NCBI RefSeq assembly: GCF_019750675.1
Contig: NZ_JAIEOF010000246.1
Coordinates: forward strand, 1-54,038
Direction: 5' to 3'
DNA: 54,038 nucleotides
Origin: Methylobacterium sp.
GTDB lineage: Bacteria > Pseudomonadota > Alphaproteobacteria > Rhizobiales > Beijerinckiaceae
Part shown: piece by piece, positions 27,863 through 37,027 of the stretch
Layout: the number at the start of each line of letters is the position of its first letter
Numbering within the stretch: position 1 is the stretch's first letter
The notes under the pieces: generated by a model
Told to the model about the DNA's origin: nothing
Databases searched by the model: none
Seen by the model: only the letters and a program-made list of their open reading frames with translations
Translations under genes and position numbers: made by a program

Positions 27863-28555
27863 ATGCTCTCGAATTTCGATTTCTCCGTCATCACCTCCGC
27901 GCTGCCGTACCTGTTCCTGGACGGCATGCGCTTCACCCTGACGCTGACTGCGCTCGCGGCCGTCGGCGGCATCATCCTCGGCACGCTCATCGCGATGATG
28001 CGGCTCTCCAGCCTGCCGGTGATCCCGCTGGTGGCCAAGGGCTACGTCAACCTGATGCGCTCGCTGCCTCTCGTGCTGGTGATCTTCTGGTTCTACTTCC
28101 TGGTGCCCTATCTCGGGCAATGGGTGACGGGGGCCGACCGGCCGATGACGGTGGGCGCCTTCACCTCGTCGCTGGTGACCTTCACGCTGTTCGAGGCGGC
28201 CTACTTCTCCGAGATCATGCGCGCGGGCATCCAGTCGATCCCCAAGGGCCAGGCCGCGGCCGCCTCGGCGCTGGGCCTGACCTACTTCGCCTCCATGCGC
28301 AGCGTGATCCTGCCCCAGGTCTTCCGGAACATGACGCCGATCCTGCTGACCCAGACCATCGTGCTGTTCCAGGATACCTCGCTGGTCTACGTGCTCTCGA
28401 TCACCGACTTCCTTGGCGCCGCCTCGAAGATCGCCCAGCGCGACGGTCGCCTCGTGGAAATGTACCTGTTCGCGGCCGTGGTCTACTTCGCGGTCTGCTT
28501 CGTGGCCTCCATGGCGGTGCGCCGCCTTCAGAAGAAGATCGCCATCATCCGCTGA
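27863..28555 (+). CDS. Polar amino acid ABC transporter permease (GltK-like)
   Basis: 230-aa second permease, homologous to the preceding gene. RFTLTLTALAAVGGIILGTLIAMMRL is the first transmembrane region. NLMRSLPLVLVIFWFYFLVP and the EAA-loop region EIMRAGIQSIPKGQAAAASALGLTYFASMRSVILPQ follow. It ends in a short basic C-terminus (AVRRLQKKIAIIR). It should form a heterodimer with the upstream permease and dock two copies of the downstream ATPase. The 43-bp gap to the upstream gene indicates one operon. Confidence 0.93.
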   Translation: MLSNFDFSVITSALPYLFLDGMRFTLTLTALAAVGGIILGTLIAMMRLSSLPVIPLVAKGYVNLMRSLPLVLVIFWFYFLVPYLGQWVTGADRPMTVGAFTSSLVTFTLFEAAYFSEIMRAGIQSIPKGQAAAASALGLTYFASMRSVILPQVFRNMTPILLTQTIVLFQDTSLVYVLSITDFLGAASKIAQRDGRLVEMYLFAAVVYFAVCFVASMAVRRLQKKIAIIR

Positions 28556-28609
28556 CGCCGGACGTCCCATTGTCGTGACGTCGCCGCACCCGAGACGAGG
28601 ATTTCCGCC

Positions 28610-29386
<777 letters not shown>

Positions 29387-29448
29387 ATCGTCCGTCGAAC
29401 CGCGCGCACTGATCCGCGCACGGCGAACCCCACGGTCGCGTCGGCTCG

Positions 29449-29484
29449 AGAGAGGCGGTTCCGGTGAGACGGAACCGCCTCTCT
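29449..29484 (+). terminator. Terminator of the amino acid ABC operon
   Basis: A perfect 15-bp stem (29449-29463 with 29470-29484) around GTGAGA begins 63 bp after the ATPase stop. It is followed by GTCGTT, so the T tract is weak but the stem is very stable. Confidence 0.78.
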
Positions 29485-29650
29485 GTCGTTCGAACGCCCG
29501 CCTCAGGGCGCCCGTCCGGCTCCCCCGGCCCCCGAAACGCTCTATGCCGGGAGGGCCGAGTTTCATCGGCGGGCGGCCCCGCCCCGAAACGGACGGGTGG
29601 CTATGCGGGAAGCATCGCGAGGTCCGCACCTTCAGGGAGAGACACCATCC

Positions 29651-30148
29651 ATGCGGACACGCACCACGATGATCCTTGCCGGCCTCGCCGCGGCCGGCCT
29701 GCTCGCCGGCCCAGCCCGGGCCGAGACACCGCCGGCCCTGAAGGGCCTCTGGAAGCTGGTTTCCTACGAGGTCGAGGTTCGCGCCGACGGCAGGAAGCAG
29801 CCGGTGATGGGCGACCACCCCACGGGTTTTGCCTATTTCACGCCGGACGAGCGGGTGTTCTTCCTGCTCACGGGGGAGGGTCGCAAGCCCGCCGAGACCG
29901 ACGCCGAGCGCGCGGCCCTGATGAAGACCCTCGTCTCCTACACCGGCAAGGTCACCCTCAAGGGCGATCAGTGGACCGCCAAGCTCGACGCCGCCTGGGA
30001 CCCGAAATGGGTCGGCACCGAGCAGACCCGCACCTTCGCCATCGAGGGCGACCGTCTGCGCGTCCTCACCCCCTGGCGGGTGATGCCGAACTGGGCCGAC
30101 CAGGGCGAGACCCGCAGCATCGTCACCTTCGAACGCACGACGGATTGA
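29651..30148 (+). CDS. Secreted lipocalin-like domain protein
   Basis: 165-aa precursor with a signal peptide (MILAGLAAAGLLAGPARA, cleavage after about residue 24). The mature part starts LKGLWKLVSYEVEV and continues through TGFAYFTPDERVFFLLTGEGRKP and DPKWVGTEQTRTFAIEGDRLRV, a beta-rich pattern of the lipocalin-like (Lipocalin_5) family. That family is common in proteobacteria and largely uncharacterised; small hydrophobic ligand binding is plausible. The ATG at 29651 follows GGGAGAG. It stands alone between a terminator and hupE. Confidence 0.78.
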   Translation: MRTRTTMILAGLAAAGLLAGPARAETPPALKGLWKLVSYEVEVRADGRKQPVMGDHPTGFAYFTPDERVFFLLTGEGRKPAETDAERAALMKTLVSYTGKVTLKGDQWTAKLDAAWDPKWVGTEQTRTFAIEGDRLRVLTPWRVMPNWADQGETRSIVTFERTTD

Positions 30149-30336
30149 GCGCTGCGCCCCCGGGGATCTTGCGGGAGAGATTTCACGGGAAACAGGCCTA
30201 AGCGCCCGGTGGTACCGACGCCGCATTTCCGGGAGCCGCGTCGCCCACGCGGCCCCGGGGGCTGTACACGGGCATGCCGGTTGCTAGTTACAGCGAGCGG
30301 GGCCGTCGCCCCCCATTCCAGATCCGGGATTCGTCG

Positions 30337-30942
30337 ATGACACCACGCCTCGCCTCCCTGCCGGCCCGCGTCGCCCTCGCGGCGACGTCGGTTCTCGTCG
30401 CGACGCCCGCCCTCGCGCATCCGGGCCACGAGGCCGCGTCGGGCTTCACGGAAGGCTTCCTGCATCCCCTGAGCGGGCTCGATCACGTGCTGGCGATGGT
30501 GGCGGTGGGCCTCATCGCGGCCCGCATCGGCGGTCGCGCCCTCCTCCTCGTGCCGCTGGCTTTCGTCGGCATGATGGTCCTCGGCGGCGCTCTCGGTGTC
30601 GCCGGCACCGATCTGCCGTTCGTGGAGATCGGAATCGCCCTCTCGGTGGTGGTGCTCGGCGCGGCCCTGGCCCTGCGCCCCGCCCTGCCGGTGGCCGCCG
30701 CCATGCTCCTGGTCGGTGCCTTCGCGGTCTTCCACGGTCATGCCCACGGCGCCGAAATGCCGGAGACGGCCTCCGGCCTCGCCTACGGGGCCGGCTTCGT
30801 CGGCGCCACCGCGCTCCTGCACGCGGTTGGCCTCGGGCTCGGCCTCTCCGCCGGGCGCCTTGCGCGCAGCCTGCCCGCCCTACGCGTCGCCGGCGCCGGC
30901 CTCGCCGTGGCGGGCCTCGGACTCCTCACCGCCGCGCTCTGA
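30337..30942 (+). CDS. hupE: HupE/UreJ-family nickel/cobalt permease
   Basis: 201-aa precursor. A signal-like segment ending TPALA is followed by the mature start HPGHEAASG, then HPLSGLDHVLAMVAVGLIAARIGG, the family's conserved block with candidate metal-binding histidines and aspartate. A mid-protein HGHAHG motif sits between hydrophobic segments; about six membrane helices in total. Such proteins move Ni2+ (or Co2+) for hydrogenase or urease maturation; no such enzyme is in this window. The start at 30337 is chosen over one 63 nt upstream. A strong terminator follows. Confidence 0.9.
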   Translation: MTPRLASLPARVALAATSVLVATPALAHPGHEAASGFTEGFLHPLSGLDHVLAMVAVGLIAARIGGRALLLVPLAFVGMMVLGGALGVAGTDLPFVEIGIALSVVVLGAALALRPALPVAAAMLLVGAFAVFHGHAHGAEMPETASGLAYGAGFVGATALLHAVGLGLGLSAGRLARSLPALRVAGAGLAVAGLGLLTAAL

Positions 30943-30968
30943 CAGCGGGCGCCACCCCGACCCACCGA

Positions 30969-30993
30969 ACGGCCCCCGCACGGGGGCCGTTTT
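30969..30993 (+). terminator. Intrinsic terminator after hupE
   Basis: A 9-bp stem (30969-30977 with 30982-30990) around GCAC runs straight into TTTTGCTTT. A canonical Rho-independent terminator. Confidence 0.88.
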
Positions 30994-31054
30994 GCTTTCA
31001 TGGCCCCTCCCACCCATGTGAGGGGCCCCGCGCGCGGCCAGCCAGGAACGCACG

Positions 31055-31990
31055 ATGCAGCTCACCGGAATCCACCACCTCACCGCCATCACCGCGCAGG
31101 CCGCAGACAACCTAGCCTTCTACACGCGCGTCCTCGGCCTGCGGCTGGTGAAGAAGACGGTGAACCAGGACGACGTCTCGGCCTACCACCTGTTCTACGC
31201 CGACGGCCTCGCCTCGCCCGGCACCGACATCACCTTCTTCGACTGGCCGGCCCCGCCGGAGCGCCGGGGCACCAACGCGATCAGCCGCACGGCCTTGCGG
31301 GTCGCCGGGCCGGCGGCGATCGACTGGTGGCGCGAGCACCTGGCCCGGCAGGGGATCACCCACGCCGGGCCGGTGGAGCGGGACGGCCGTCTCACCCTCG
31401 ATTTCGAGGACGGCGAGGGCCAGCGCCTGATGCTGGTGGACGATGGCGGGGCGGGCGAGGCTCACCCCTGGGCGCGGAGCCCGGTGCCGGCCGAGCACCA
31501 GATCCGTGGCCTCGGCCCGATCCGGCTCAGCGTGGCGCAGATCGCCCGCACGGAAGCCGTCCTCACCGAAGTGCTCGGCATGAGCCATGACCGGGTCTAC
31601 GAACTGCCCGAGGGCGAAGTCCGGGTCTACCGCATGGGGGCGGGGGGCCCGGCGGCCGAAATCCATCTCGTGGCCGAGCCGAAGCTGGCCCCGGCCCGCC
31701 AGGGCGCGGGCGCCGTGCACCACGTCGCCTTCCGCATTCCGGACGCCGATTACGACGCCTGGGCGGACCGCCTGAAGCAGCGCCGCGTGCCCTCCAGCGG
31801 CCCGGTGGACCGCTACTATTTCCGCAGCCTCTACTTCCGCGAGCCCAACGGCATCCTGTTCGAGATCGCCACGGACGGGCCGGGCTTCGCCACCGACGAA
31901 CCGCTGGAGACCCTGGGCGAACGCCTCGCCCTGCCACCGTTCCTGGAAGGCCGCCGGGCCGAGATCGAGGCGGGTCTGAAGCCCCTCTGA
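31055..31990 (+). CDS. VOC-family ring-cleaving dioxygenase (MhqO/PcpA-like)
   Basis: 311-aa protein made of two glyoxalase/VOC modules. Module 1 begins [36 protein letters not shown]. Module 2 begins [25 protein letters not shown] and includes [12 protein letters not shown] and [25 protein letters not shown]8 in the first strand, H in VHHVAF and E in LFEIATD are likely Fe(II) ligands. Homologues (MhqO, PcpA, LinE) cleave hydroquinone-type aromatic rings, often as quinone detoxification. The exact substrate is unknown. Monocistronic. Confidence 0.85.
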   Translation: MQLTGIHHLTAITAQAADNLAFYTRVLGLRLVKKTVNQDDVSAYHLFYADGLASPGTDITFFDWPAPPERRGTNAISRTALRVAGPAAIDWWREHLARQGITHAGPVERDGRLTLDFEDGEGQRLMLVDDGGAGEAHPWARSPVPAEHQIRGLGPIRLSVAQIARTEAVLTEVLGMSHDRVYELPEGEVRVYRMGAGGPAAEIHLVAEPKLAPARQGAGAVHHVAFRIPDADYDAWADRLKQRRVPSSGPVDRYYFRSLYFREPNGILFEIATDGPGFATDEPLETLGERLALPPFLEGRRAEIEAGLKPL

Positions 31991-32218
31991 TCCTGCGCGC
32001 GGGCGATCGGGTCCCCGTCCGGCCTCGGCTCTCCGTGGAGGGGGCTCCTCGCGCGAACAGACCGGAGTGCCCGCCGCGACACGGCTGCGCCCCGTGTGCG
32101 AGGCTTGAGCACGATGCAGGACGGGTGCGTTGTCATGTGCCTTGACGGGCCTACCGCAGGTGCGAGAAGACCCCGGGCAAAGCTTCGAGATTCGAGCGAG
32201 AGTCGAGACGGACCGTCG

Positions 32219-32992
32219 ATGAGCAAGTTCAACGAGGAGCGTGTGCTGAGCGTCCACCACTGGACGGACACGTTGTTCTCCTTCCGCACCACGCGTGACC
32301 CCGCCTTCCGCTTCCGCAACGGCGAATTCGTGATGATGGGCCTGGAAGTCGAGGGCCGCCCGCTGCTGCGCGCCTACAGCGTCGTCTCGGCCAATTACGA
32401 GGAGGAGCTGGAGTTCTTCTCGATCAAGGTGCCGAACGGCCCGCTCACCTCGAAGCTGCAGCACCTCAAGGTCGGAGACCCGATCATCGTCGGCAAGAAG
32501 CCCACCGGTACCCTGGTGCTCGACAACCTGATGCCGGGCAAGCACCTCTACCTCCTCGGCACCGGCACGGGGCTCGCCCCCTTCATGTCGATCATCAAGG
32601 ACCCGGAGACCTACGAGCGCTTCGAGAAGGTCGTGCTCGTCCATGGCTGCCGGCAGGTGCAGGAACTTGCCTACGGCGAGACCATCACGCAGGACCTGCC
32701 CAACCACGAGTTCCTCGGCGAGGTCATCAGCGCCGGCCTGATCTACTATCCCACCGTCACCCGCGAGCCCTTCCGCAACCGCGGCCGCATCACCGACCTA
32801 ATGACCTCCGGCAAGTTGTTCGAGGATATCGGTCTGCCGCTGATGTCGATCGAGAACGACCGCTTCATGCTCTGCGGCTCGCCCGACATGATCCGCGACA
32901 CGCGCATGCTGCTCACCGATGGCGGCTACGAGGAGGGCAACCACGGCGAGGCCGGCCACTACGTCATCGAGAAGGCGTTCGTCGAGAAGTGA
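32219..32992 (+). CDS. fpr: Ferredoxin--NADP+ reductase (Fpr type)
   Basis: 257-aa flavoprotein. The FAD-binding barrel includes RAYSVVSA, with the RxYS motif at 51-54. The NADP(H) domain includes GTGTGLAPF at 114-122 and MLCGSPDMI near residue 222. It ends HYVIEKAFVEK, a tail typical of proteobacterial Fpr. It passes electrons between NADPH and ferredoxin or flavodoxin, supplying Fe-S assembly or oxidative-stress defence. The ATG at 32219 fits the family; a longer frame from 32096 adds an unmatched leader. The stop overlaps the bioD GTG start by 4 bp. Confidence 0.95.
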   Translation: MSKFNEERVLSVHHWTDTLFSFRTTRDPAFRFRNGEFVMMGLEVEGRPLLRAYSVVSANYEEELEFFSIKVPNGPLTSKLQHLKVGDPIIVGKKPTGTLVLDNLMPGKHLYLLGTGTGLAPFMSIIKDPETYERFEKVVLVHGCRQVQELAYGETITQDLPNHEFLGEVISAGLIYYPTVTREPFRNRGRITDLMTSGKLFEDIGLPLMSIENDRFMLCGSPDMIRDTRMLLTDGGYEEGNHGEAGHYVIEKAFVEK

Positions 32993-33717
32993 GCCGCCCC
33001 CGCGCCGTCTTCGTCGCCGGCGCCGGCACCGAGATCGGCAAGACCTATGTCACCGCCGCGCTGACGCGGCGGCTGCGGGAAGCGGGTCGCCCCGTGCGCA
33101 CCCTCAAGCCGCTCGCGAGCGGCGTGCCCGCCCTCGCCGATTCCAATTTCGCGGCGAGCGACACGGCCCGGCTCCTGGCCGCCCAGGGCCTGGCCGTCAC
33201 GCCCGGGACGGTCGCGGCCTGCTCGCCCTGGCGCTTTTCCGCGCCCCTCAGCCCCGATCTCGCCGCCGCCCGCGAGGGCAGGGCGCTGGCCTTGGCCGAT
33301 CTCGTCGGCTGGTGCCGTGACGCGATTCGGGCGACGCCGCCCGGCGGCACCCTGCTGATCGAGGGCGTCGGCGGCCTGATGAGCCCGGTCACCCCGGAGG
33401 CCACCGGCCTCGACTGGCTCAAGGCCCTCGACCTGCCGGCGCTCCTCGTCTCGGGCTCCTATCTCGGCGCCATCAGCCACGCGCTGACGGCGATCGAGAC
33501 CCTGCGGGCGCACGGCGTGCCGCTCCTCGCCGCCGTTGTCTGCGAGAGCCCCGACGCCCCGACGCCGCCCGATTTCGTCGCCGGGGCCATCGCCCGCCAC
33601 GGTGCCGTGGCGACCCACATCGTCCCCCGCGACGGCGCCTGCCCGGACGGCCTCGCCGACCTGATCGGCGTGCCCGAAGCTACTGCCCCGGCCCCCGGGC
33701 GAGCCCCGCCAGGGTGA
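32989..33717 (+). CDS. bioD: Dethiobiotin synthetase
   Basis: 242-aa ATP-dependent synthase that closes the ureido ring of dethiobiotin from 7,8-diaminopelargonate and CO2. The P-loop is GTEIGKT at 13-19, with the substrate lysine in KPLASG at 40-45 and IEGVGGLMSPVTPE in the nucleotide region. It starts at a GTG overlapping the fpr stop (GTGA), implying translational coupling. Biotin synthase BioB needs a reduced flavodoxin/ferredoxin supply, so coupling to fpr is suggestive. The other bio genes are not in this window. Its 3' end overlaps the convergent porin gene by 38 bp. Confidence 0.92.
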   Translation: MSRPRAVFVAGAGTEIGKTYVTAALTRRLREAGRPVRTLKPLASGVPALADSNFAASDTARLLAAQGLAVTPGTVAACSPWRFSAPLSPDLAAAREGRALALADLVGWCRDAIRATPPGGTLLIEGVGGLMSPVTPEATGLDWLKALDLPALLVSGSYLGAISHALTAIETLRAHGVPLLAAVVCESPDAPTPPDFVAGAIARHGAVATHIVPRDGACPDGLADLIGVPEATAPAPGRAPPG

Positions 33718-35170
33718 ACAGGTCCACGGACAGCTTGGCACCGATGACGAAGGCGTCGGGGATGTTCTTGCGGTAGAACGGGAAGCGGGTCTGGTCCGGG
33801 TTGATGATGTACTGGAGGTTCGGCGTCAGCCGCACCGAGGGCGCGACCTGGATGCCGTAGTTCAGCTCCATCATGATCTGCTGTCGCGGAATCGTGCGGT
33901 CGACGCCGAGGCTGTTCTGCGCCAGCACGATGTTGGAGAGCGCGAGGGGCGAAAACTTCTGGGTGTTGATGACGAAGCCCAGCGTGTCGAAGGGCCGGCC
34001 CGCGAAGGTGCCGGTCTGGAGCGCGCCGATCTCCAGGAAGTAATCCTCCACCAGACGCCCCGAGGTACCCGCCATGGCGACGCCGAACAGGGTCAGGCCC
34101 TGGATGCCGGCGGGGTCGGGCCGCCACACCATCTGGTCGAAGCGGGCATAGACCCCGGAGCGCCCGAACCGGGTGGCGGGGGCGAGGCCCGTGAGCACAG
34201 AGCGCTGACCGGTGACGTCGCGGACCGGATCGGCATAGTCGGAGGCGTCGTACCAGCCGCCGATGCCGTAGTTCCGGGGCAGGGGATCGTTGGCGAAGGT
34301 GGTGGAATAGCCGAGTTCGAACGGCAGGATCGCGCCGGTGGCGCCCCGGGTCGAGAAGTCGAGGCCGTTGTCGCCGGGTTGCTGGTGGCGCGGATTCACC
34401 TCGTAGACGCCCGCGTGGAAGAACACCCGGTCGGTGAGCCAGGCCTTGGCATGCGCGCCCCAGCTCGAGACCGGCCAGAACGTGAAGTTCGAGGTCTTGA
34501 ACACGAAGGTCGGGTTGCCGCAGGCGGAGTTCGACTGGAAATTGCAGTAGATCGGCGAATTGAGGAAGGCGATGTTGGCGACAAGCCGACCGAACTCGAC
34601 GATCAGCCGGTCGTCGAACAGCTTCTGCTCGTAGCTGAGCAAGGTGAGCCGGGTGGTCTGACCGCCGCCGAAGATCTCCTGCACGGAGGTGTTGTTGCCG
34701 ATGTAGCGCTCCGACAGGCTGTTGCCGTGCCGGTTCGTCACCGCGATGTGGACCGCGCCGCCCGTGATGCCGGCGAGCCGGTTCAGGTCGGCGTCGATGC
34801 CGAAGAACACCTGTCCCGCATAGGCGCCGCCCTGGCGGATGCCGCCGATGGGGTTGGCGGCCGCCTGCCCGGTGTAGTTGGCGATGAGGCTGAGCCCGTT
34901 GCCGAGGTCGAAGGTGCCGGCCGCCAGGGTCGGCGGGGTCGCGGTCTGGCCCAGGGTGTCGGCGGCCCCCGCCGCGCTGTCGGCGCCCGCGAAGCCCTGG
35001 CCGTCCGGCTGCGGCGGCCGGGCACGGGTCCGCCGCAGGGCGGGGCGCTGCACCGTCTCCGGCACGCCGAGGCCGGTCCCGGCGTCCAGCCCCTGCGCCC
35101 GCGCATCCGGCGCGGCGGCCATCGTCGCCAGTCCGAGGCCGATCACGGCCGCCCTCAATCCCCTGCCCAT
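33680..35170 (-). CDS. OprB-like carbohydrate-selective outer-membrane porin
   Basis: 496-aa precursor with a signal peptide (residues 1-25, GLGLATMAAAPDARAQ). A poorly ordered R/P/G/A-rich stretch runs to about residue 75, and a beta-barrel of alternating aromatic/polar strands runs to the end. Strands such as LIANYTGQAAAN, FFGIDADLNRLAGITGGAVHIAVTNRHG and QIMMELNYGIQVAPSVRLTPNLQYIINPD match the OprB/carbohydrate porin family. C-terminal LSVDLFTLAGLA is a barrel end. It sits 77 bp downstream of fruA, so it is probably the outer-membrane door for fructose or a related sugar. GGGGAGACGAGAG precedes the start. Confidence 0.9.
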   Translation of the reverse strand: MGRGLRAAVIGLGLATMAAAPDARAQGLDAGTGLGVPETVQRPALRRTRARPPQPDGQGFAGADSAAGAADTLGQTATPPTLAAGTFDLGNGLSLIANYTGQAAANPIGGIRQGGAYAGQVFFGIDADLNRLAGITGGAVHIAVTNRHGNSLSERYIGNNTSVQEIFGGGQTTRLTLLSYEQKLFDDRLIVEFGRLVANIAFLNSPIYCNFQSNSACGNPTFVFKTSNFTFWPVSSWGAHAKAWLTDRVFFHAGVYEVNPRHQQPGDNGLDFSTRGATGAILPFELGYSTTFANDPLPRNYGIGGWYDASDYADPVRDVTGQRSVLTGLAPATRFGRSGVYARFDQMVWRPDPAGIQGLTLFGVAMAGTSGRLVEDYFLEIGALQTGTFAGRPFDTLGFVINTQKFSPLALSNIVLAQNSLGVDRTIPRQQIMMELNYGIQVAPSVRLTPNLQYIINPDQTRFPFYRKNIPDAFVIGAKLSVDLFTLAGLARGPGQ

Positions 35171-35247
35171 CTCTCGTCTCCCCTGTGATTCGGCGTTCCG
35201 ATGTGCCCGGTCTTGGCGCCGGGTCCGTCGTGTCGTGGTCGGTACGG

Positions 35248-36954
35248 TCAGGCAGCCCGCTTCTTCAGGAGGCCGACCAGCAGCCCCGTCACCAAGGTGC
35301 CGACGGCAAGGGCGATCAGGGCCCCGGGCAGGTTCGTCACCGCGTTGGGGATCGGCAGGATGAACAGGCCGCCATGAGGCACCTTGATCTCGACGCCGAG
35401 GCTCAGGGCGATGGCGCCCGCGAGCGCGGAGCCCGCCACCATCGCGGGGATGACCCGGAGCGGGTCGGCCGCCGCGAAGGGGATCGCGCCTTCCGTGATG
35501 AAGGCCGCGCCCAGCACCGCCGCCGCGCCGCCGGCCTCGCACTCGGGCTTCGAGAAGCGGGCCGGGAACAGGCGGGTGGCGAGGGCGATGCCGAGCGGCG
35601 GGGTCATGCCGCCGATCATCACCGCCGCCATCGGGGCGGTGATGCCGGAGGCGATCAGCGCGGCGGAGGAAGCATAGGCCGCCTTGTTGACGGGACCGCC
35701 CATGTCGACCGCCATCATGCCGCCGAGGACGAGGCCGAGGAGCACCGCGCTGGTGCCCTGCATGCCCTTCAGCCATTCGGTGAGCGCGGCCAGGATCGCC
35801 GCCACCGGCACGCCGACCACGTAGATCATCAGGAGCCCGGTGATCGCGGTGGCGAGCAGGGGCAGGATCAGGACGGGCTTCAACCCCTCCAGGTTCCGGT
35901 GGAGGCGGATGTGCTTGTTGAGGAAGGACGTCGCGTAGCCGGCGATGAATCCGGCCGCGATCCCGCCGAGAAAGCCCGCCTGGAGGTTGGCGGCCAGCAT
36001 GCCGCCGATCATGCCGGGCGCGATGCCGGGCCGGTCGGCGATGGAATAGGCGATGTAGCCCGCGAGCGCCGGCACGATCAAAGCGAAGGCCGCCTTAGCG
36101 CCGATCTCGCCCAGCGCGAAGCCGAGGGTTCCGGCATTCTCGGGCTTCATCGCGTCGATGCCCCCGAAGGCGAAGGCGAGCGCGATGAGCAGGCCGCCCG
36201 CCACCACGAAGGGCAGCATGAACGAGACGCCGGTCATCAGGTGCTTGTAGGCGCCGGCCTTCGTCTCGGCGGCGACCGGGCGGGCCGGTCCCTCGGCGGC
36301 GGCTTCGCCCCCGTGGACCTGGGCTTCCGCGAAGGCGGTGGCGATCAGGCCCTTGCCGTCCCGGATCGCCGCCTTGGTGTTGGTGGCATAGAGCTTTTTG
36401 CCGGCAAAGCGCGCCCGGTCCACGCCCGTATCGGCGGCGATCAGCACGAGGTCGGCCGCCGCGATCTCCTCCGGCGTGAGGGCGTCGCGGGCACCCACCG
36501 AGCCTTGCGTCTCCACGCGGATCGGATGGCCCAGGACCTCGGCCGCCGCTTGAAGGCCCTCGGCCGCCATGAAGGTGTGGGCGATGCCGGTGGGGCAGGA
36601 GGTGATGGCGACGATTTTTTTCGGGATGCTCGCGGCGACCGGGGTCGGGGCGTCCCCGGAGAGGACGCGGTCCAGCACAGCCTGCGCGTCGGTAAGCACG
36701 TCCTCGATCCGGATGCGGGCCCGGCGCATCGCCCCAAACCGGCCCTCGCCGAGATCGCCCTCGCCGATGAGCAGCACCGCCTGGGCGCCCTGGATCGCGC
36801 TGGCGCTGAGCGGGTTCCCGCCGACGCCCTTGCCGCGCAGCTCCACCTCGACAGCCTGCCGGCGCCGCTCGGCCGCCTTGCGCAGGGCCGCCCCGGCCAG
36901 CACCGCGTGCAGGCCCTGATCCCCACCTCCCACCACCGCCAACACCTGGGTCAT
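35248..36954 (-). CDS. fruA: PTS fructose transporter subunit IIBC
   Basis: 568-aa permease. A degenerate N-terminal EIIB'-like domain (residues 1-100) precedes the true EIIB with phosphocysteine C120 in KIVAITSCPTGIAHTFMAAEG. The EIIC membrane domain follows from about residue 240 (HLMTGVSFMLPFVVAGGLLIALAFAFGG) and includes DMGGPVNKAAY, the family's conserved EIIC block. It imports fructose and phosphorylates it to fructose 1-phosphate. AGGAGGA precedes the ATG. The 73-bp gap to fruK contains a small hairpin. Phosphate comes from FruB encoded in the same operon. Confidence 0.96.
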   Translation of the reverse strand: MTQVLAVVGGGDQGLHAVLAGAALRKAAERRRQAVEVELRGKGVGGNPLSASAIQGAQAVLLIGEGDLGEGRFGAMRRARIRIEDVLTDAQAVLDRVLSGDAPTPVAASIPKKIVAITSCPTGIAHTFMAAEGLQAAAEVLGHPIRVETQGSVGARDALTPEEIAAADLVLIAADTGVDRARFAGKKLYATNTKAAIRDGKGLIATAFAEAQVHGGEAAAEGPARPVAAETKAGAYKHLMTGVSFMLPFVVAGGLLIALAFAFGGIDAMKPENAGTLGFALGEIGAKAAFALIVPALAGYIAYSIADRPGIAPGMIGGMLAANLQAGFLGGIAAGFIAGYATSFLNKHIRLHRNLEGLKPVLILPLLATAITGLLMIYVVGVPVAAILAALTEWLKGMQGTSAVLLGLVLGGMMAVDMGGPVNKAAYASSAALIASGITAPMAAVMIGGMTPPLGIALATRLFPARFSKPECEAGGAAAVLGAAFITEGAIPFAAADPLRVIPAMVAGSALAGAIALSLGVEIKVPHGGLFILPIPNAVTNLPGALIALAVGTLVTGLLVGLLKKRAA

Positions 36955-37007
36955 GGCTTCCTCCTGTCGGTTCTTGTTTCGGTTGATCGTCTCACGGGCG
37001 GCTCGTC

Positions 37008-37022
37008 GGCCCGCGACGGGCC
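37008..37022 (-). other. Small hairpin in the fruK-fruA gap
   Basis: GGCCCG-CGA-CGGGCC forms a 6-bp stem with a 3-nt loop starting 6 nt after the fruK stop. It may tune relative mRNA stability or fruA expression; no T tract follows, so full termination is unlikely. Confidence 0.4.
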
Positions 37023-37027
37023 TCCGC

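Noticed and set aside
30179..30194. A parS-like sequence, GATTTCACGGGAAACA, before hupE
   Set aside because: It matches 13 of 16 positions but breaks the central CACGTG that ParB reads, and it lies 11 kb from parB. Probably chance.
30149..30336. Possible cobalamin or nickel riboswitch upstream of hupE
   Set aside because: No B12-box-like sequence or conserved riboswitch core could be found by eye.
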